A DNA stretch of 64,000 nt. Origin: Prorocentrum cordatum. Its lineage: Eukaryota > Sar > Dinophyceae > Prorocentrales > Prorocentraceae. A program made the position numbers and the translations under genes. Below are positions 42,171 to 53,069 of the stretch, in pieces; position 1 is the stretch's first letter, and the number at the start of each line of letters is the position of its first letter. Where the stretch lies: assembly GCA_963575745.1 (NCBI GenBank), contig CAUYUJ010018571.1, positions 469,975 through 533,974 on the forward strand. Reading direction: 5' to 3'. The notes under the pieces were generated by a model. That model was not told where the DNA came from and made no database searches. It saw nothing but the letters and a program-made list of their open reading frames with translations.

Positions 42171-43425
42171 AGACGGCCGCCCACCTCGGCATGCCCCACG
42201 ACTGTGCGCCCCGACCTATCTATCTGGGCCGGAGAGCGCCCTCTCGAAAATGGGCAACGCGAGGGCGCGCAGTTGGGCGACGCCGTCCACTCTCGGCCTT
42301 TCCTGTTCCTCCTGGGGAATCCTCGTTGTCACCGCTGGATTCGCCTCGAAATTCTGGTCAGAACGCACCCCAAGAGAGGTCCGGGGACAACACGTATCCG
42401 TATCTTTCCGCCCCCCAATCTGCGCCGCCCCAGGTATACTTTTAAGCCGACGGTGTCTTGCTTCGAGTTCCCCTCCATGACGAACCTCAGCGAGGTGGCC
42501 AAGAAGGAATTCGGATCCGTTTGCGTCCCAAAAGGCCAGCGGCTGACTCCCCCCAAAAGTGAATCTACGGCAGCTTCGCAGGCGCGGGAGATCAAATGTG
42601 AAAACCCTGCGGGGCCCGTCTCGGGCCCCGGGACTTGGAGAAAGCATCCACGGCTTGATTTTCATGCGAAGGGTGAGATGTCGAGAGTCGGAGGTCCCCC
42701 GAGATTTGATAATGGTCAATGGTGAATATTTCACGTTATGTGAGAAGCCAAGGCTGGAACCATTGGAGGGGAGCTTAGCCGTCACGCAGGTCAGTAACAT
42801 CTCCATTGTGAGCCGCATGGTTTCTCAGGGATTGGGTTCATGTCCTCGCCTGTCATCCCCCTTGCAGCTCTCTCCATCGGCGGCTGAGCAAGCTCCTGGA
42901 GCAGCAAGCGATGCCTGAAGTGGGAGAGGGGGATGAGATAAAGTGCAGGTGAGGGCTGTCTGACGCCATTGGCAATTTCCCTCCGTCCCCACAGTGGTCT
43001 GCAGAGGCGGGACATCAGTCAAAAGGAGGAGCAGGAATTGGCGCAGCAGAAGCAGGCTTGACAAAATAAGTGTTGTGGAAGTGTACATGTTCGGCTTAAC
43101 AGTTGGGATGTGGATGGTGTTGCATCCGAGGCGAATATCGACGTCGTGGACACATGTGACGTAGGCCAAACAATTGCCTCAACCCGCCTATGACGCAAGG
43201 ATTTCGCAGCCGAGCAAAGCCTCTGACCACCCGTGTTCTGCCCTGTCAGGGATGCAAACACATGAAGCACTCCTGGCTGACGGTCTTAACCTACATGACG
43301 CGACGAAGAGCTCCAAGGCGCCCGATCCCGAAATCGGGCAGATGCCTGCGAGGTGAACCCATTGCTATTTGCTCCCCCTTCGGATGCAACTCCTGGGAGG
43401 TCAAATTCTGTTTTCGCCCTGGTCC
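42171..43425. other. Intergenic, nothing recognised
   Basis: Moderate-GC unique sequence. No motif in any frame that I can assign. Confidence 0.35.
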
Positions 43426-43430
43426 GAAAT

Positions 43431-43497
43431 CCGGCTTTATCCAGCTTAATCCCGCTTAATCCGGCTTAATCCCGTTTAATGCCGTTTAATCCGGCTC
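43431..43497 (+). repeat. 10-bp TTAATCCGGC minisatellite
   Basis: Seven tandem decamers (ATCCGGCTTT, ATCCAGCTTA, ATCCCGCTTA and so on). Confidence 0.9.
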
Positions 43498-43713
43498 ATT
43501 CTTGCTTGGTCTTTCCGACGGAAATTTCCCAGTAGTTGCTTCCTACGCCCCCCCCCAGGGGGACTTGCGCCCATGGCACCTGGGGGCCTGGCCCTCGTCG
43601 TGCGAGGAACGCTGCCTCGCTGCCCTGTCCTGCCTGCTCTGGGCGACTGCGCCCAGAGCCCGTGGGAGCACGAGCCTTTGCTCCATCCAGTCCCACAAAG
43701 TCTCACCACTGGC

Positions 43714-43873
43714 GTTAAGGCGGGCCTGTCCCTCTACAGGGGCAATATTCAAAAATGGTCAACAAATCGTCTGGGGATCTGTTGTTTGTATGTTCTGATT
43801 ATTTTTGTGTTTTTTTGTTGTATTCTTGGCTTCTCGTACAAATCTCCCTGTAGGGGGACAGGCCCGACTTAAC
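43714..43873. mobile_element. TIR element of 160 bp
   Basis: Left end GTTAAGGCGGGCCTGTCCC (43714 on) and right end (43845-43873) are 29-bp inverted repeats with 3 mismatches: the right end reads GGGGGACAGGCCCGACTTAAC. The AT-rich interior contains T runs. A partial relative lies at 100-142. Confidence 0.75.
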
Positions 43874-43924
43874 ACTTGCGCCCAGACTAGGGGCGACCTA
43901 TCCGAACAAGAATGGGAAGCACTG

Positions 43925-44270
43925 CTTCTCTGAGTTTGCGCGCGCACGCGCGCACGGACTCGCACCCAACACACTTGTGCGCACGGGTGGCCACCCACGT
44001 GTGTGCACATGGGTGGCCACATACGTGGCAACCCCAACGTTTACCCACGTTCGACCACCCAAATGTGGACATGCGGGTGGCAAACCACATGTCCTCGCAT
44101 GGTTTGCCATTTGCCACCCAGATGTGGGCACATGCGTGGCAGACCACACGTGGGTGACACCCCGAATGTGGACACATGGGTGGCGTTCCAAAGGTATGCA
44201 CGCGGGTGGCCACCCAAATGTGGACACGTAGGTGCCCGCCCAAATATTACGGTGTTCACCCATGTGTCTA
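43925..44270 (+). repeat. GTGGCCACCCAAATGTGGAC degenerate repeat
   Basis: Imperfect units of about 27-35 bp built on CACATGGGTGGC and CCACCCAAATGTGGAC, rich in the palindrome GTGGCCAC. Followed at 44280-44460 by loose TTGCAGGGTCTT words. Confidence 0.65.
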
Positions 44271-44714
44271 CATTTTGGGTTGCCGTGTTTTGCAGAGCCA
44301 TTGCAGGGTTTGTGGGGTCGTTTGCAAGGTGTTGCCAGGCACTGCAAGGTCTTAGCAAGTGTCTTCGCAGGGTCTTTTGCGCGCGGTCTTGGGAGAGTTT
44401 CTGCAGGGGCTTCGGCATGGTATTGCAGGGGTCTTTGCAGGGGGGGAGGGGGGAAGGCATTGCAGAGCGTCCAGGGGAGAGGTAAGGAGGGCGTCCAGGG
44501 GAGAGGTAGGGAGGACGACAACCATCACAGAACGGCGGCGAGGCAGAAGGAGGGAGGAAGAGAAGGAGCGCTCTTGCTGACAGGCAGAAGGACGGACGAA
44601 CATGATGATGCTATTGATGAACAGGGAGCTGATGAAGGGTATCTTGGACCGTCTTGGAGTATTTTTGAACAGTCTTGGAGCTCTCTTGGGCCCCCCCTTG
44701 GACCGTCTCGATTC

Positions 44715-44915
44715 ACAAGCTCCCTGGATATCGTCAGTTTGTCGAGAATGTCTCGAGCGAGGGCCCCACTTTGAACAGCAGACGTCTTAAAACAGCTCGT
44801 CCACCATCCCATTGTTCTGCGGATAGCTCGAGCGAGAGCCATAGCTCGAATTCGCAAGATCTCTTGATATGTCATTTGTCTGAGGATGTCCTGAGCGGGA
44901 GCTTCATTTTTCCCA
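44715..44915 (+). repeat. Solitary 75-bp-family cores
   Basis: Three cores about 65-72 bp apart (about 44740, 44815, 44878), e.g. GTCGAGAATGTCTCGAGCGA followed by GACGTCTTAAAACAGCTC. Related to 21245-21785. Confidence 0.6.
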
Positions 44916-45029
44916 ACCCTCCTGCGTTGGGTTCTCGTTTTGAATAGAGCACTGCTCGCGCGTCTCCTTCCCACCCCCTCCCGTCCCTCTCTTCCCCCTT
45001 GCCTTTCGCCTCGCTCGTCGCTGCGTGCC

Positions 45030-46775
45030 ACCTGGGGGGCTGCGATCTGTGAAATTGTCGCCACTTTCGCGGCCTGCTGGGGGCCCACCACAGTGGGTAC
45101 CCACGGCAGACTCAAATGTGACCTCGCCATCCCTGGGGGGCTGCGATCTGTGAAACTGTCGCCACTTTCGAGGCCTGCTGGGGGGCCCAGCACAGTGGGT
45201 ACTCACGGCAGACTCAAATGGGACCTCGCCATCCTTGGGGGGCTGCGATCTGTGAAATTCTCGTCACTTTCGAGGCCTGCTGGGGGGGCCCAGCACAGTG
45301 GGCACTCACGGCAGACTCAAATGTGACCTCGCCATCCCTGGGGGGCTGCGATCTGTGAAACTGTCGCCACTTTCGGGGCCTGCTGGGGGGCCCACCACAG
45401 TGGGTACTCACGGCAGACTCACATGGGACCTCGCCATCCCTGGGGGGCTGCGATTTGTGAAGCTCTCGCCACTTTCGAGGCCTGCTGGGGGGGCCCAGCA
45501 CAGTGGGTACTCACGGCAGACTCAAATGTGACCTCGCCATCCCTGGGGGGCTGCGATCTGTGAAACTGTCGCCACTTTCGAGGCCTGCTGGGGGGCCCAG
45601 CACAGTGGGTACTCACGGCAGACTCAAATTGGACCTCGCCATCCCTGGGGGGCTGCGATCTGTGAAGCTGTCGCCACTTTCGGGGCCTGCTGGGGGGCCC
45701 ACCACAGTGGGTACTCACGGCAGACTCAAATGGGACCTCGCCATCCCTGGGGGGCTGCGATCTGTGAAGCTGTCGCCACTTTCGAGGCCTGCTGAGGGGC
45801 CCAGCACAGTAGGTACTCACCGCAGACTCAACTTAGACCTTGCCATCCCTGGGGGGCTGCGATCTGTGAAGCTGTCGCCACTTTCGAGGGCTGCTGAGGG
45901 GCCCAGCACAGTGGGTACTCACCGCAGGCTCAGATTAGACCTCGCCATCCCTGGGGGGGCTGCGATCAGTGAAGCTGTCGCCACTTTCGAGGGCTGCTGA
46001 GGGGCACAGCACAGTGGGTACTCACCGCGGATTCAAATGGGACCTCGCCATCCCTGGGGGGCTGCGATCTGTGAAACTGTCGCCACTTTCGAGGCCTGCT
46101 GGGGGGCCCAGCACAGTGGGTACTCACCGCAAATTCAAATTGTACCTCGCCATCCCTGGGGGGCTGCGATTTGTGAAACTCGCCATCCCTCGGGGGCTGC
46201 GATCAGTGAAACTGTCGCCACTTTCGAGGCCCGCGGGGGGGGCCCAGCACAGTGGGTACCCACGGCGGACTCAAACTAGCCCTCGCCATCCCTGGGGGGC
46301 TGCGATCTGTGAAATTGTCGCCACTTTCGCGGCTTGCTGGGGGGCCCAGCACAGTGGGCACCCACGGCGGACTCAAATGGGACCTCGCCATCGCTTGGGG
46401 GCTGCGATCTGTGAAATTGTCGCCACTTTCGAGGCCTGCTGGGGGGCCCAGCACAGTGGGTACCCACGGCGGACTCAAATGGGACCTCGCCATCCCTGGG
46501 GGGCTGCGATCTGTGAAACTGTCGCCACTTTCGAGGCCTGCTGGGGGGCCCAGCACAGTGGGTACTCACGGCAGACTCAAATGTGACCTCGCCATCCCTG
46601 GGGGGCTGCGATCTGTGAAACTGTCGCCACTTTCGCGGCCTGCTGGGGGGCCCAGCACAGTGACGCCACACGCAGATTCAAATTAGACCTCGCCGTCCCT
46701 GGGGGGCTGCGATCTGTGAAACTGTCGCCACGTTCGAGGCCTGCGCGCGGGGCCCAGCACAGTGACGCCTCCCAA
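45030..46775 (+). repeat. 102-bp satellite array
   Basis: About 17 units. The CAGTGGGTAC anchor is at 45091, 45193, 45296, 45398, 45501, 45603, 45705, 45807, 45909, 46012, 46114, 46250, 46352, 46454, 46556, 46658 and 46760: spacing 102 or 103 bp, except one 136-bp unit with an internal partial duplication at about 46140-46200. Core CTGTCGCCACTTTCGAGGCC. The 34-codon period keeps both strands open for long runs. Confidence 0.95.
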
Positions 46776-46904
46776 GTAGCTTACACATCAAGCTGATTGT
46801 CCATACAAGTTTCGGCCAACTCCTCGTTTCCATTGATACAAATGGGTTGGGTACGCCACAGGGTAGTTTACATACAACGTCTTGCACCACGTCCTTAAAT
46901 ATTT

Positions 46905-46935
46905 CACTTGTTCGACGATGTCTCGAGCGACCCGG
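46905..46935 (+). repeat. Solitary 75-bp-family core
   Basis: TGTTCGACGATGTCTCGAGC, a lone copy of the core of the array at 21245-21785. Confidence 0.55.
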
Positions 46936-47009
46936 CCGTTTGGGGGGCAACTTGACTGGACAATAACGGGAAGCGCCGCTTCTCCGAGTTTGGTGATTGT
47001 TTGCGTTTG

Positions 47010-47340
47010 TTGTGGTTGCTTTGGTGCGAGCGTGCGTGTACGTACGCGTACCTGTGTATGTGCCTGTGTGTGCGGCTGTGTGCGGTTGTGTGCGTGGGTG
47101 CGCGCGCGTGAGCAGGATGCATGCTAGGCGGGCGGGACGGGGGAGGGGTGTACAGCGTGCGTGCGGGATGTGATATGGGGGCGCCAGGCGGGGGAATGTA
47201 CGGCATGTGTTCGGCATTTGTTATGGGGGCGACGGGGGGGATGTCGACGTGCGTGCGGGATGTGTTATGGGGCGACGACGGCGTGCGGGATGTGTTCTGG
47301 GGGCAACGGGCGGAGGTGATGCACGGCGCGCGTGCGGGAT
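47010..47340 (+). repeat. TG-rich tract and GCGTGCGGGATGTG repeat
   Basis: A TGTGTG/CGTGCG alternating tract (47010-47110), prone to Z-DNA, then about five imperfect copies of GCGTGCGGGATGTGTTATGG followed by GGCGACGG (47154, 47201, 47250, 47280, 47328). Confidence 0.65.
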
Positions 47341-47341
47341 G

Positions 47342-48155
47342 AAGGAGGAACAGAGAGGAGGAGGAGGAGGAGGAGGAGGAGGCGAGGAGGAGGAGGAGGA
47401 GGAGGAGGAGGAGGAGGAGGAGGAGGAGGAGGAGGAGGAGGAGGAGGAGGAGGAGGAGGGAGGAGGAGGAGGAGGAGGAGGAGGAGGAGGAGGAGGAGGA
47501 GGAGGAGTAGGAGGAGGAGGAGGAGGAGGAGGAGGAGGAGAGGAGGAGGAGGAGGAGGAGGAGGAGGAGGAGGAGGAGGAGGAGGGAAGGAGGAGGAGGA
47601 GGAGGAGGAGGAGGAGGAGGAGGAGGAGGAGGGAGGAGGAGGAGGGGAGGAGGAGGAGGAGGAGGAGGAGGTGGGGGAGGAGGAGGAGGAGGAGGATGGG
47701 AGCAGGAGGAGGAAAAAGGAGGAGGAGGAGGAGGAGGAGGAGAGGAGGAGTAGGAGGAGGAGGGGGGGGTGGAGGAGGAGGAGGAGGAGGAGGAGAGGAG
47801 GAGGAGGGGAGAGGAGGAGGAGGAAGAGGAGGAGGAGGAGGAGGAAGAAGAATTTGAGAAAGAGGAGGAGGAGAAGGAAGAGGAGGGGGAGGGAAAGACG
47901 GAAGGAGGAGAGGAGGAGGAAGCGGAGGAGGAGCACGAGGAGGAGGTAGGAGGGAGGAGGAGCAGAGAGGAGAAGAAGGAAGAGGAAGAAGTGGAGAAAC
48001 AGGAGGAGGAGACGGGGGACGAGGAAGAGGAAGAGGAGGAGGAGGAGGAGGAGGAGGAGCAGAAGGAAGAGGAGAAGGAAACGGAGGAAGATGAGGAGGG
48101 GACGGAGAAGGAGAAGGATGCGGATGAGGAGGAAGTGGAGGAGGAGGAGCGTTGC
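47342..48155 (+). repeat. GGA microsatellite of about 810 bp
   Basis: Almost pure (GGA)n with occasional GGGA, GAA and GTA interruptions that shift phase, so all six frames are open for long stretches (poly-Glu, poly-Gly, poly-Arg; poly-Ser, poly-Pro, poly-Leu). No coding claim is made. Confidence 0.97.
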
Positions 48156-48163
48156 GACAGCAG

Positions 48164-48215
48164 TTTTCCGAGGATGTCTCGAGCGAGGGTTTCATTGTTA
48201 CGACAAGCGTCTTAG
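48164..48215 (+). repeat. Solitary 75-bp-family core
   Basis: TTTCCGAGGATGTCTCGAGC followed by AAGCGTCTTAGGACAACTG. It abuts the 3' end of the GGA tract. Confidence 0.6.
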
Positions 48216-48339
48216 GACAACTGCTCCTCGGTGCGTGGTGTACGTCTCTATATGGCCATGGGCGTGTTGGGTGTGTGTCTAATGTTCTGAGTTGCATGCT
48301 TCGTGTATTGCGTCGTGTGGCAGTCAACTGTGACAATGA

Positions 48340-48451
48340 CGCTGACGATGATGATGACGAAGGCGGTGACGCTGATAATGTCCATGATGGTGACGATGGT
48401 GATGATGATGAGGAGGATGATGATGATGATGACGATGACGATGACGATGAC

Positions 48452-48512
<61 letters not shown>

Positions 48513-48640
48513 GTGATGGTGATGATGATGTTGACGACGACGATGACGGTGACGATGACGATGACGATGAGGATGAGGATGAGGATGATGGTGGTGACGA
48601 TGATGACGATGATGCTGATGATGATGACCACCAAACCTGC
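48340..48640 (+). repeat. GAT microsatellite of about 300 bp
   Basis: (GAT)n/(GAC)n. Reads as poly-Asp, poly-Met, poly-Ile or poly-His depending on frame and strand. Confidence 0.95.
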
Positions 48641-48687
48641 TTGACGTTTTAACCCACATGGCCGTTTTAACCCGCCTATGTTTCGAA

Positions 48688-48900
48688 TACCGTTGTCCGA
48701 GGATGGCTCTAGCGAGAGCCTAATTTTTTAACTGAATACGTCTTAACCACACGGCTTCAGCATCTCGACTGTTCGAGGCTGTTTGAGCGAAACGGCAGTT
48801 TCCTACGATTCGCTGACTTGTAGCTTATTGCCCGAGGATGTCTCGAGCGAGAGCCTCATTTTAAACAAAGAACGTCTTAACCACACGGCTACGGGCAAGG
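48688..48900 (+). repeat. Three 75-bp-family units
   Basis: Cores at about 48698, 48768 and 48832, e.g. CCGAGGATGTCTCGAGCGAG. Two are followed by ACGTCTTAACCACACGGCT. Spacing about 65-73 bp. Confidence 0.65.
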
Positions 48901-50340
48901 TTTGACGGCAGCATCAGTGGGACAATTCGAGCGCCATTTCCTGCACAATGATCTAGCACCTGCAGGTAAGAATACGAGACCGTCAGAACTAACCCACCTG
49001 CGAAAGTTTAGTCGTGGACCAAGTCGTGGACGTCCACGCCAAAATGGCCACATTGCACCCGTTCGGTCGCTCGACGAACCTCACATGCTGTTGGTTGTAC
49101 CCCCATAGCGACTTTCCCTACACCTGGTAGAGGTGGGTGTCCAGCAGGGGATGAACAGCTGAAGTCATCATTTTGGTTGGGCGGTTCTGGGATCCGTCTC
49201 TTGCCGCGCTTCACTGCCACACGTGACGCGCGTGCGAACATGAGGGTGAGAGGCCGTAGGAGTTGGGACGAGGAGTTGCACACGGGGCCTGGAAGGAGGG
49301 CCCCGCGTCCCCGCTGGCCTTCTCCGTGCCTGTTCTCGAAAGGAGCGGGAGGACAGGCCGGAGCAGGAGCAGGAGCAGCACCACCACCAGGGGGATCAGG
49401 AGCAGCAGCAGGTCGGCGATCGACTCCCGATCCGTGCCCCCGCTGGGGTCGACAGGGCACAGGTGCTCATCCTGTTCCTCCGAGGCTGGACACTTGGCCC
49501 ACGCCACCCTCCCCGGCCCACCGGAGAGTCGTGGCAGGAGCGGGCGGTGTGGATGACATGCCGATCGCCCAGCAGGAGGAGCAGCGGCAGTAGTGAGCAG
49601 GCGGGCGGGCCGCAGAGTCACTCGGCGGGCCCCCGCGAGGAGCTGTGGTGGCGCCCCACCGACTTCCAGGAGCCCGGGAGGCGCCAACCTGGCCCGCACC
49701 AGGCCCGGCCCGGCCACCCGACGTTCACCGAGCGCGCTCCACTACTCGCAAAGTGTTCGCTTGCAGACGCCCGAACAAAGCCCCATGTCTGCATTCATCT
49801 ATCGTAACTCCCCATGGCGGGTCCAGGCCATTTGCGACTAGTTTTTTCTGCGAGTCGGGGAACGCGCTTGTCTAGACGTGCTGGCGGTTGAACGGCGTGG
49901 GGACCCCCAAGGCCTCTCCACACCTTTCCTACCGAGGAGCAAGCATTGAGCGAGCGTCACACCCCTGCTGCAGATGACCTTGGGGCCCTGATGGGGGGGG
50001 GCCCCCAGGTGGCGGCTTTCTGATTGGTCGGGAGTGGATCCCCCCCATGGGGGGCGCCAGAGGCGCCGCCCGTGGCGCGCTTCGCGCGCCAGGGGGTGGG
50101 AGTGCAGCGCCGACCCAAGATGTCTGCGCGGACCTCCGACAGTTTATGTTCGTACAGCTATGCACCACCATCGCCCCTGGCTCAGTGCCGTCCTGGCCTC
50201 ATGGGATGGCGTATACGGCCACTGGGCCTCGACCAGGAGGTTCTGCACATCATGCTAGCGCCCAAGGCGGCCATAGTAGGGATGGTGGTGGTAGTTTATA
50301 GCGGTCTTCTGCGGACATCCCCAGGACGGGTGTCCCAGCA
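48901..50340. other. Intergenic, nothing recognised
   Basis: GC-rich. CAGGAGCAGGAGCAGCACC-type triplets (49355-49410) inflate open frames. Short GC hairpins occur at 49995-50085. No domain or RNA gene recognised. Confidence 0.35.
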
Positions 50341-50348
50341 GGATTGTT

Positions 50349-50880
50349 CCCTACCTAGGCTCTGCCTAGAAGGGTTCTTACTCTGTTAGCTTAAAGGGGC
50401 CGGGCAGTGGAAATCGCCCCGGGCGGTTCCCCCAGTCCCCGCCCCGCGGTTCCCCCCAGTCCCCTGGGAGCTTTAGCTTTAGCTTAGCTTTAGCTTAGCT
50501 TTAGCTTAGCTGTAGCTTAGCTTTAGCTTAGCGTTTCGCTTGGCTTTTCCCTTAGCGTTTAGCTTAGCTTTAGCTTAGCTGTAGCTTAGCTGTAGCTTAG
50601 CTGTAGCTTTAGCTTAGCGGTAGCTTAGCTTTAGCTTAGCTTTAGCTTAGCTGTAGCTTAGCTGTAGCTTAGCTTTAGCTCAGCTTTAGCTCAGCTTTAG
50701 CTCAGCTTTAGCTTAGATTTAGCTTAGCTTTAGCTTAGCTCTAGCTTAGCTTTAGCTTAGCTTTAGCTTAGCTGTGGCTTAGCTTTAGCTTAGCTTTAGC
50801 TTAGCTTTAGCTTAGCTTTAGCTTAGCATTACTGTTACTACTAATGCTGTTTTCCTAGGGGTTCCAACTCCTAGGTAGGG
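50349..50880. mobile_element. Inverted-repeat-bounded element enclosing an 11-bp array
   Basis: CCCTACCTAGG at 50349-50359 faces its exact complement CCTAGGTAGGG at 50870-50880, with some further weaker pairing just inside (CTAGAAGG / CCTAGG words). Most of the interior is the 11-bp array. Could be a TIR element whose interior expanded, or coincidence of an 11-bp word. Confidence 0.4.
50466..50828 (+). repeat. 11-bp TTTAGCTTAGC minisatellite
   Basis: About 33 units of TTTAGCTTAGC with variants TGTAGCTTAGC and TTTAGCTCAGC. It is unrelated to the plant-type telomere repeat TTTAGGG. Confidence 0.95.
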
Positions 50881-51394
50881 TCGCACTGGGATCATTTTAA
50901 AAATTTGTGTGGATCCAGGGACCCGATATTTGCTTCAGACACCCGAAATTTTGCAACAGACCAGCCTTCGCAACCTGGCACATATTTCCCAGGCATCCGA
51001 TGCCCCTATTGTACGCGTGCCCTGGAGCTCTGGACCCCTTTCTTTTAACAGGCGTCTCGTCGCAGATACTTTGACATCTCCATGGAGCACGAGACTGGCC
51101 GAAATTGACGTAACCGAATGCAGTCAACAAAAACAAAGCGTGGGAGGTGGGCTGGTGACTTCCGAGAGCAGCCAGGCCGAGGACAAAGCTAAGTCGTGCT
51201 AGTGCGTTCCATAATGTTCTAAGCGCTTTCTGGAACGTTCTGGACAAGCCATGGCGCCCGATACATCATGTAGACCCGTTGATTCAGAGAAACCCGATGC
51301 AGTACAACCCAGACATCCAGCGGTTTGATGTGCTGTTCGAGAGGTGGGTCCCAGAATTTCTTGACCCCTTCCTTCGGAAGGTGTCTGTTCACCC

Positions 51395-51735
51395 TGTCTC
51401 ACTTTGGGGACCGCTGGTTGCGCCGACCGCTGGTTTCGCCCGGCTGGGTTCGTCGACGGTTGGTTTGGCCGACGCTGGTTCCGCCAGGCTGGGTCGCCGA
51501 ACCGCGCGTTGGTTTCGCCAAGCTAATTTCGCTGACTGTTCGCGCACTGGCAATCCTGCCCGCCCGCCTAAATGTCCCGATCCGCCCGTCGCCAGAACCA
51601 TCCCCGGCGAAACCAGCCATCGGTGAAGTCAGCGGCCATCGAAACCAGCGGCCATCGAAGCCAGACGGACGTAACCAGCGCCGGCAAAACCAGCCCATAC
51701 CATCGGTTTGACGGTCCCGGGGCTGGGAGAGGGCC
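51395..51735. repeat. Degenerate GCTGGTTTCGCC repeat, inverted halves
   Basis: The left half (51400-51540) consists of GCTGGTTTCGCC / GCTGGGTTCG words. The right half (51575-51730) carries the complementary GGCGAAACCAGC / AAACCAGCGGCC words. The whole therefore reads as a long imperfect inverted repeat built of short tandem words. Confidence 0.65.
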
Positions 51736-51879
51736 GCCAGAAACCGAAAACGTCGAAGCATGTTCCGTGCGTTTGATCCAAATGCCTACGGCAAGTCCCG
51801 CCACCGCGCCAGCCCAGCATGCTCGGTGGCTCTCCTTCGAGTGGACACAAGAGGCCGCACTTGCGAGGGATGAACATCA

Positions 51880-51965
51880 TGATAACGACGATGTTGTTGT
51901 TGTTGAAGACTATGGTGACGGTGATCATGATGATGGTGGTGGTGGAGGTGATAACCATGATCATG
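51880..51965 (+). repeat. Short GAT-rich tract
   Basis: GATGATGGTGGTGGTGG-type sequence, imperfect. Confidence 0.7.
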
Positions 51966-52104
51966 GTCATGGACGTTCGAAGCGTAAGTCTTAGGTGCAC
52001 GTCACGAGTTGCACCGTAAGCATGGGATAACCGCGATCTGACATTGGGAAGCTTGCGTTCCCCTTATTCATTCGCGTACCTGCCCATGAACACTTAATTG
52101 AAGC

Positions 52105-52460
52105 ATGGTTATGATGATGGCGATGATGATGGCGATGCTGATGGAGATGGCCACGATGACGGTGATGGTGATGATGATGGTGGTGGTGATGCAGATGATG
52201 ATGTCGATGATGGTGGGTTTGACGATGATGACAGTTCAGCTGTCTATGCGGATGATGAGGATAATGAGGGGGCGATCGCCATGATGATGGTGATGATGAT
52301 GCGGGTGATGCGGATGAGGTTAAGGATGTTGATGGCGATGATGGTGATGATGATGACGATGAGGCTGCTGATGATGATAATATGATGTTGATGCCGATGC
52401 TGCAAATGTTGCTGGCGATGGTGATGGCGATGCGAATGACGATGCGGATGATCAAGAATG
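52105..52460 (+). repeat. GAT-rich microsatellite
   Basis: GATGATGGCGATGCTGATGG-like triplets over about 350 bp, more degenerate than the 48-kb tract. Confidence 0.85.
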
Positions 52461-52565
52461 TGCCCTTCGGTTAACCATATCGCACGGGAGAACCGCGAGG
52501 AATGTCAGAAGGAATTCGACTGATTCTTCAGTAGTTGCCTGGGCTCAAGGGCCTGAAGCGGTTGT

Positions 52566-52632
52566 GGCGGCGCGCCCCCCCCCCACCGCCCAGCGCTGGG
52601 CGGTTTGCGGCGCCCGAGAGGGGCGCGCCGCC
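52566..52632. other. GC-rich nested hairpin upstream of element 2
   Basis: Outer arms GGCGGCGCGCCCC (52566-52578) and its complement (52620-52632) enclose a perfect 18-bp palindrome, CCGCCCAGCGCTGGGCGG (52586-52603). Possibly the 5' structure of the retroelement that follows, or an independent remnant. Confidence 0.5.
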
Positions 52633-53069
52633 AGGCAAAACCCAGGATCCCTGGGGTCCGCCCGTCAAGGCGTCGGTCGCTTACGGGCAAGGGGCGAAGA
52701 GGGCGCCTGTCCGACCGCGGGGCGGCAGCGTGTCGCCCGCGGGGCGGGGATGATGAGGAAGGGCCGCGCCGCGTCCGCCTCGTCGCCAGGCTCGGGCGGT
52801 GCTCTCAGGCGGCCTGCGGCAGCCAGTGACGATGGCGGCGGGGCGAACCCCAAGAACAAGCGGCGCAGCCGCGGGAAACGCAGGCCAGTTGAGGACCTTC
52901 CCGCGCTCGTCGACGAGGAGGAGCCGCCACCCCGTTCAAGGAACCTCGGCAAGCCGGCGGCGCAGGCCAAGGCGAGGGCGCATCCCGAGGTGAGGCGGCC
53001 TGAGACCCGGAAAACGATTCACCAGGACGACTGGCGCAGTCCTGCTCGCTACCGTGAGGGACGGAAGAG

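Noticed and set aside
44000-44270. CRISPR-like array of spaced palindromes
   Set aside because: Units are degenerate and variable in length, with no constant repeat and unique spacers and no cas genes; eukaryotic context.
47207-48336. Very long open frames on both strands (up to 371 codons) through the GGA tract
   Set aside because: A pure trinucleotide array has no stop in most frames. The translations are homopolymer runs and no independent coding signal exists.
49211-49717. Membrane protein on the minus strand (poly-Leu/Val stretch)
   Set aside because: The hydrophobic stretch is the complement of CAGGAGCAG-type triplets. The rest has no domain.
50466-50828. Telomere array
   Set aside because: Unit is TTTAGCTTAGC (11 bp), not TTTAGGG.
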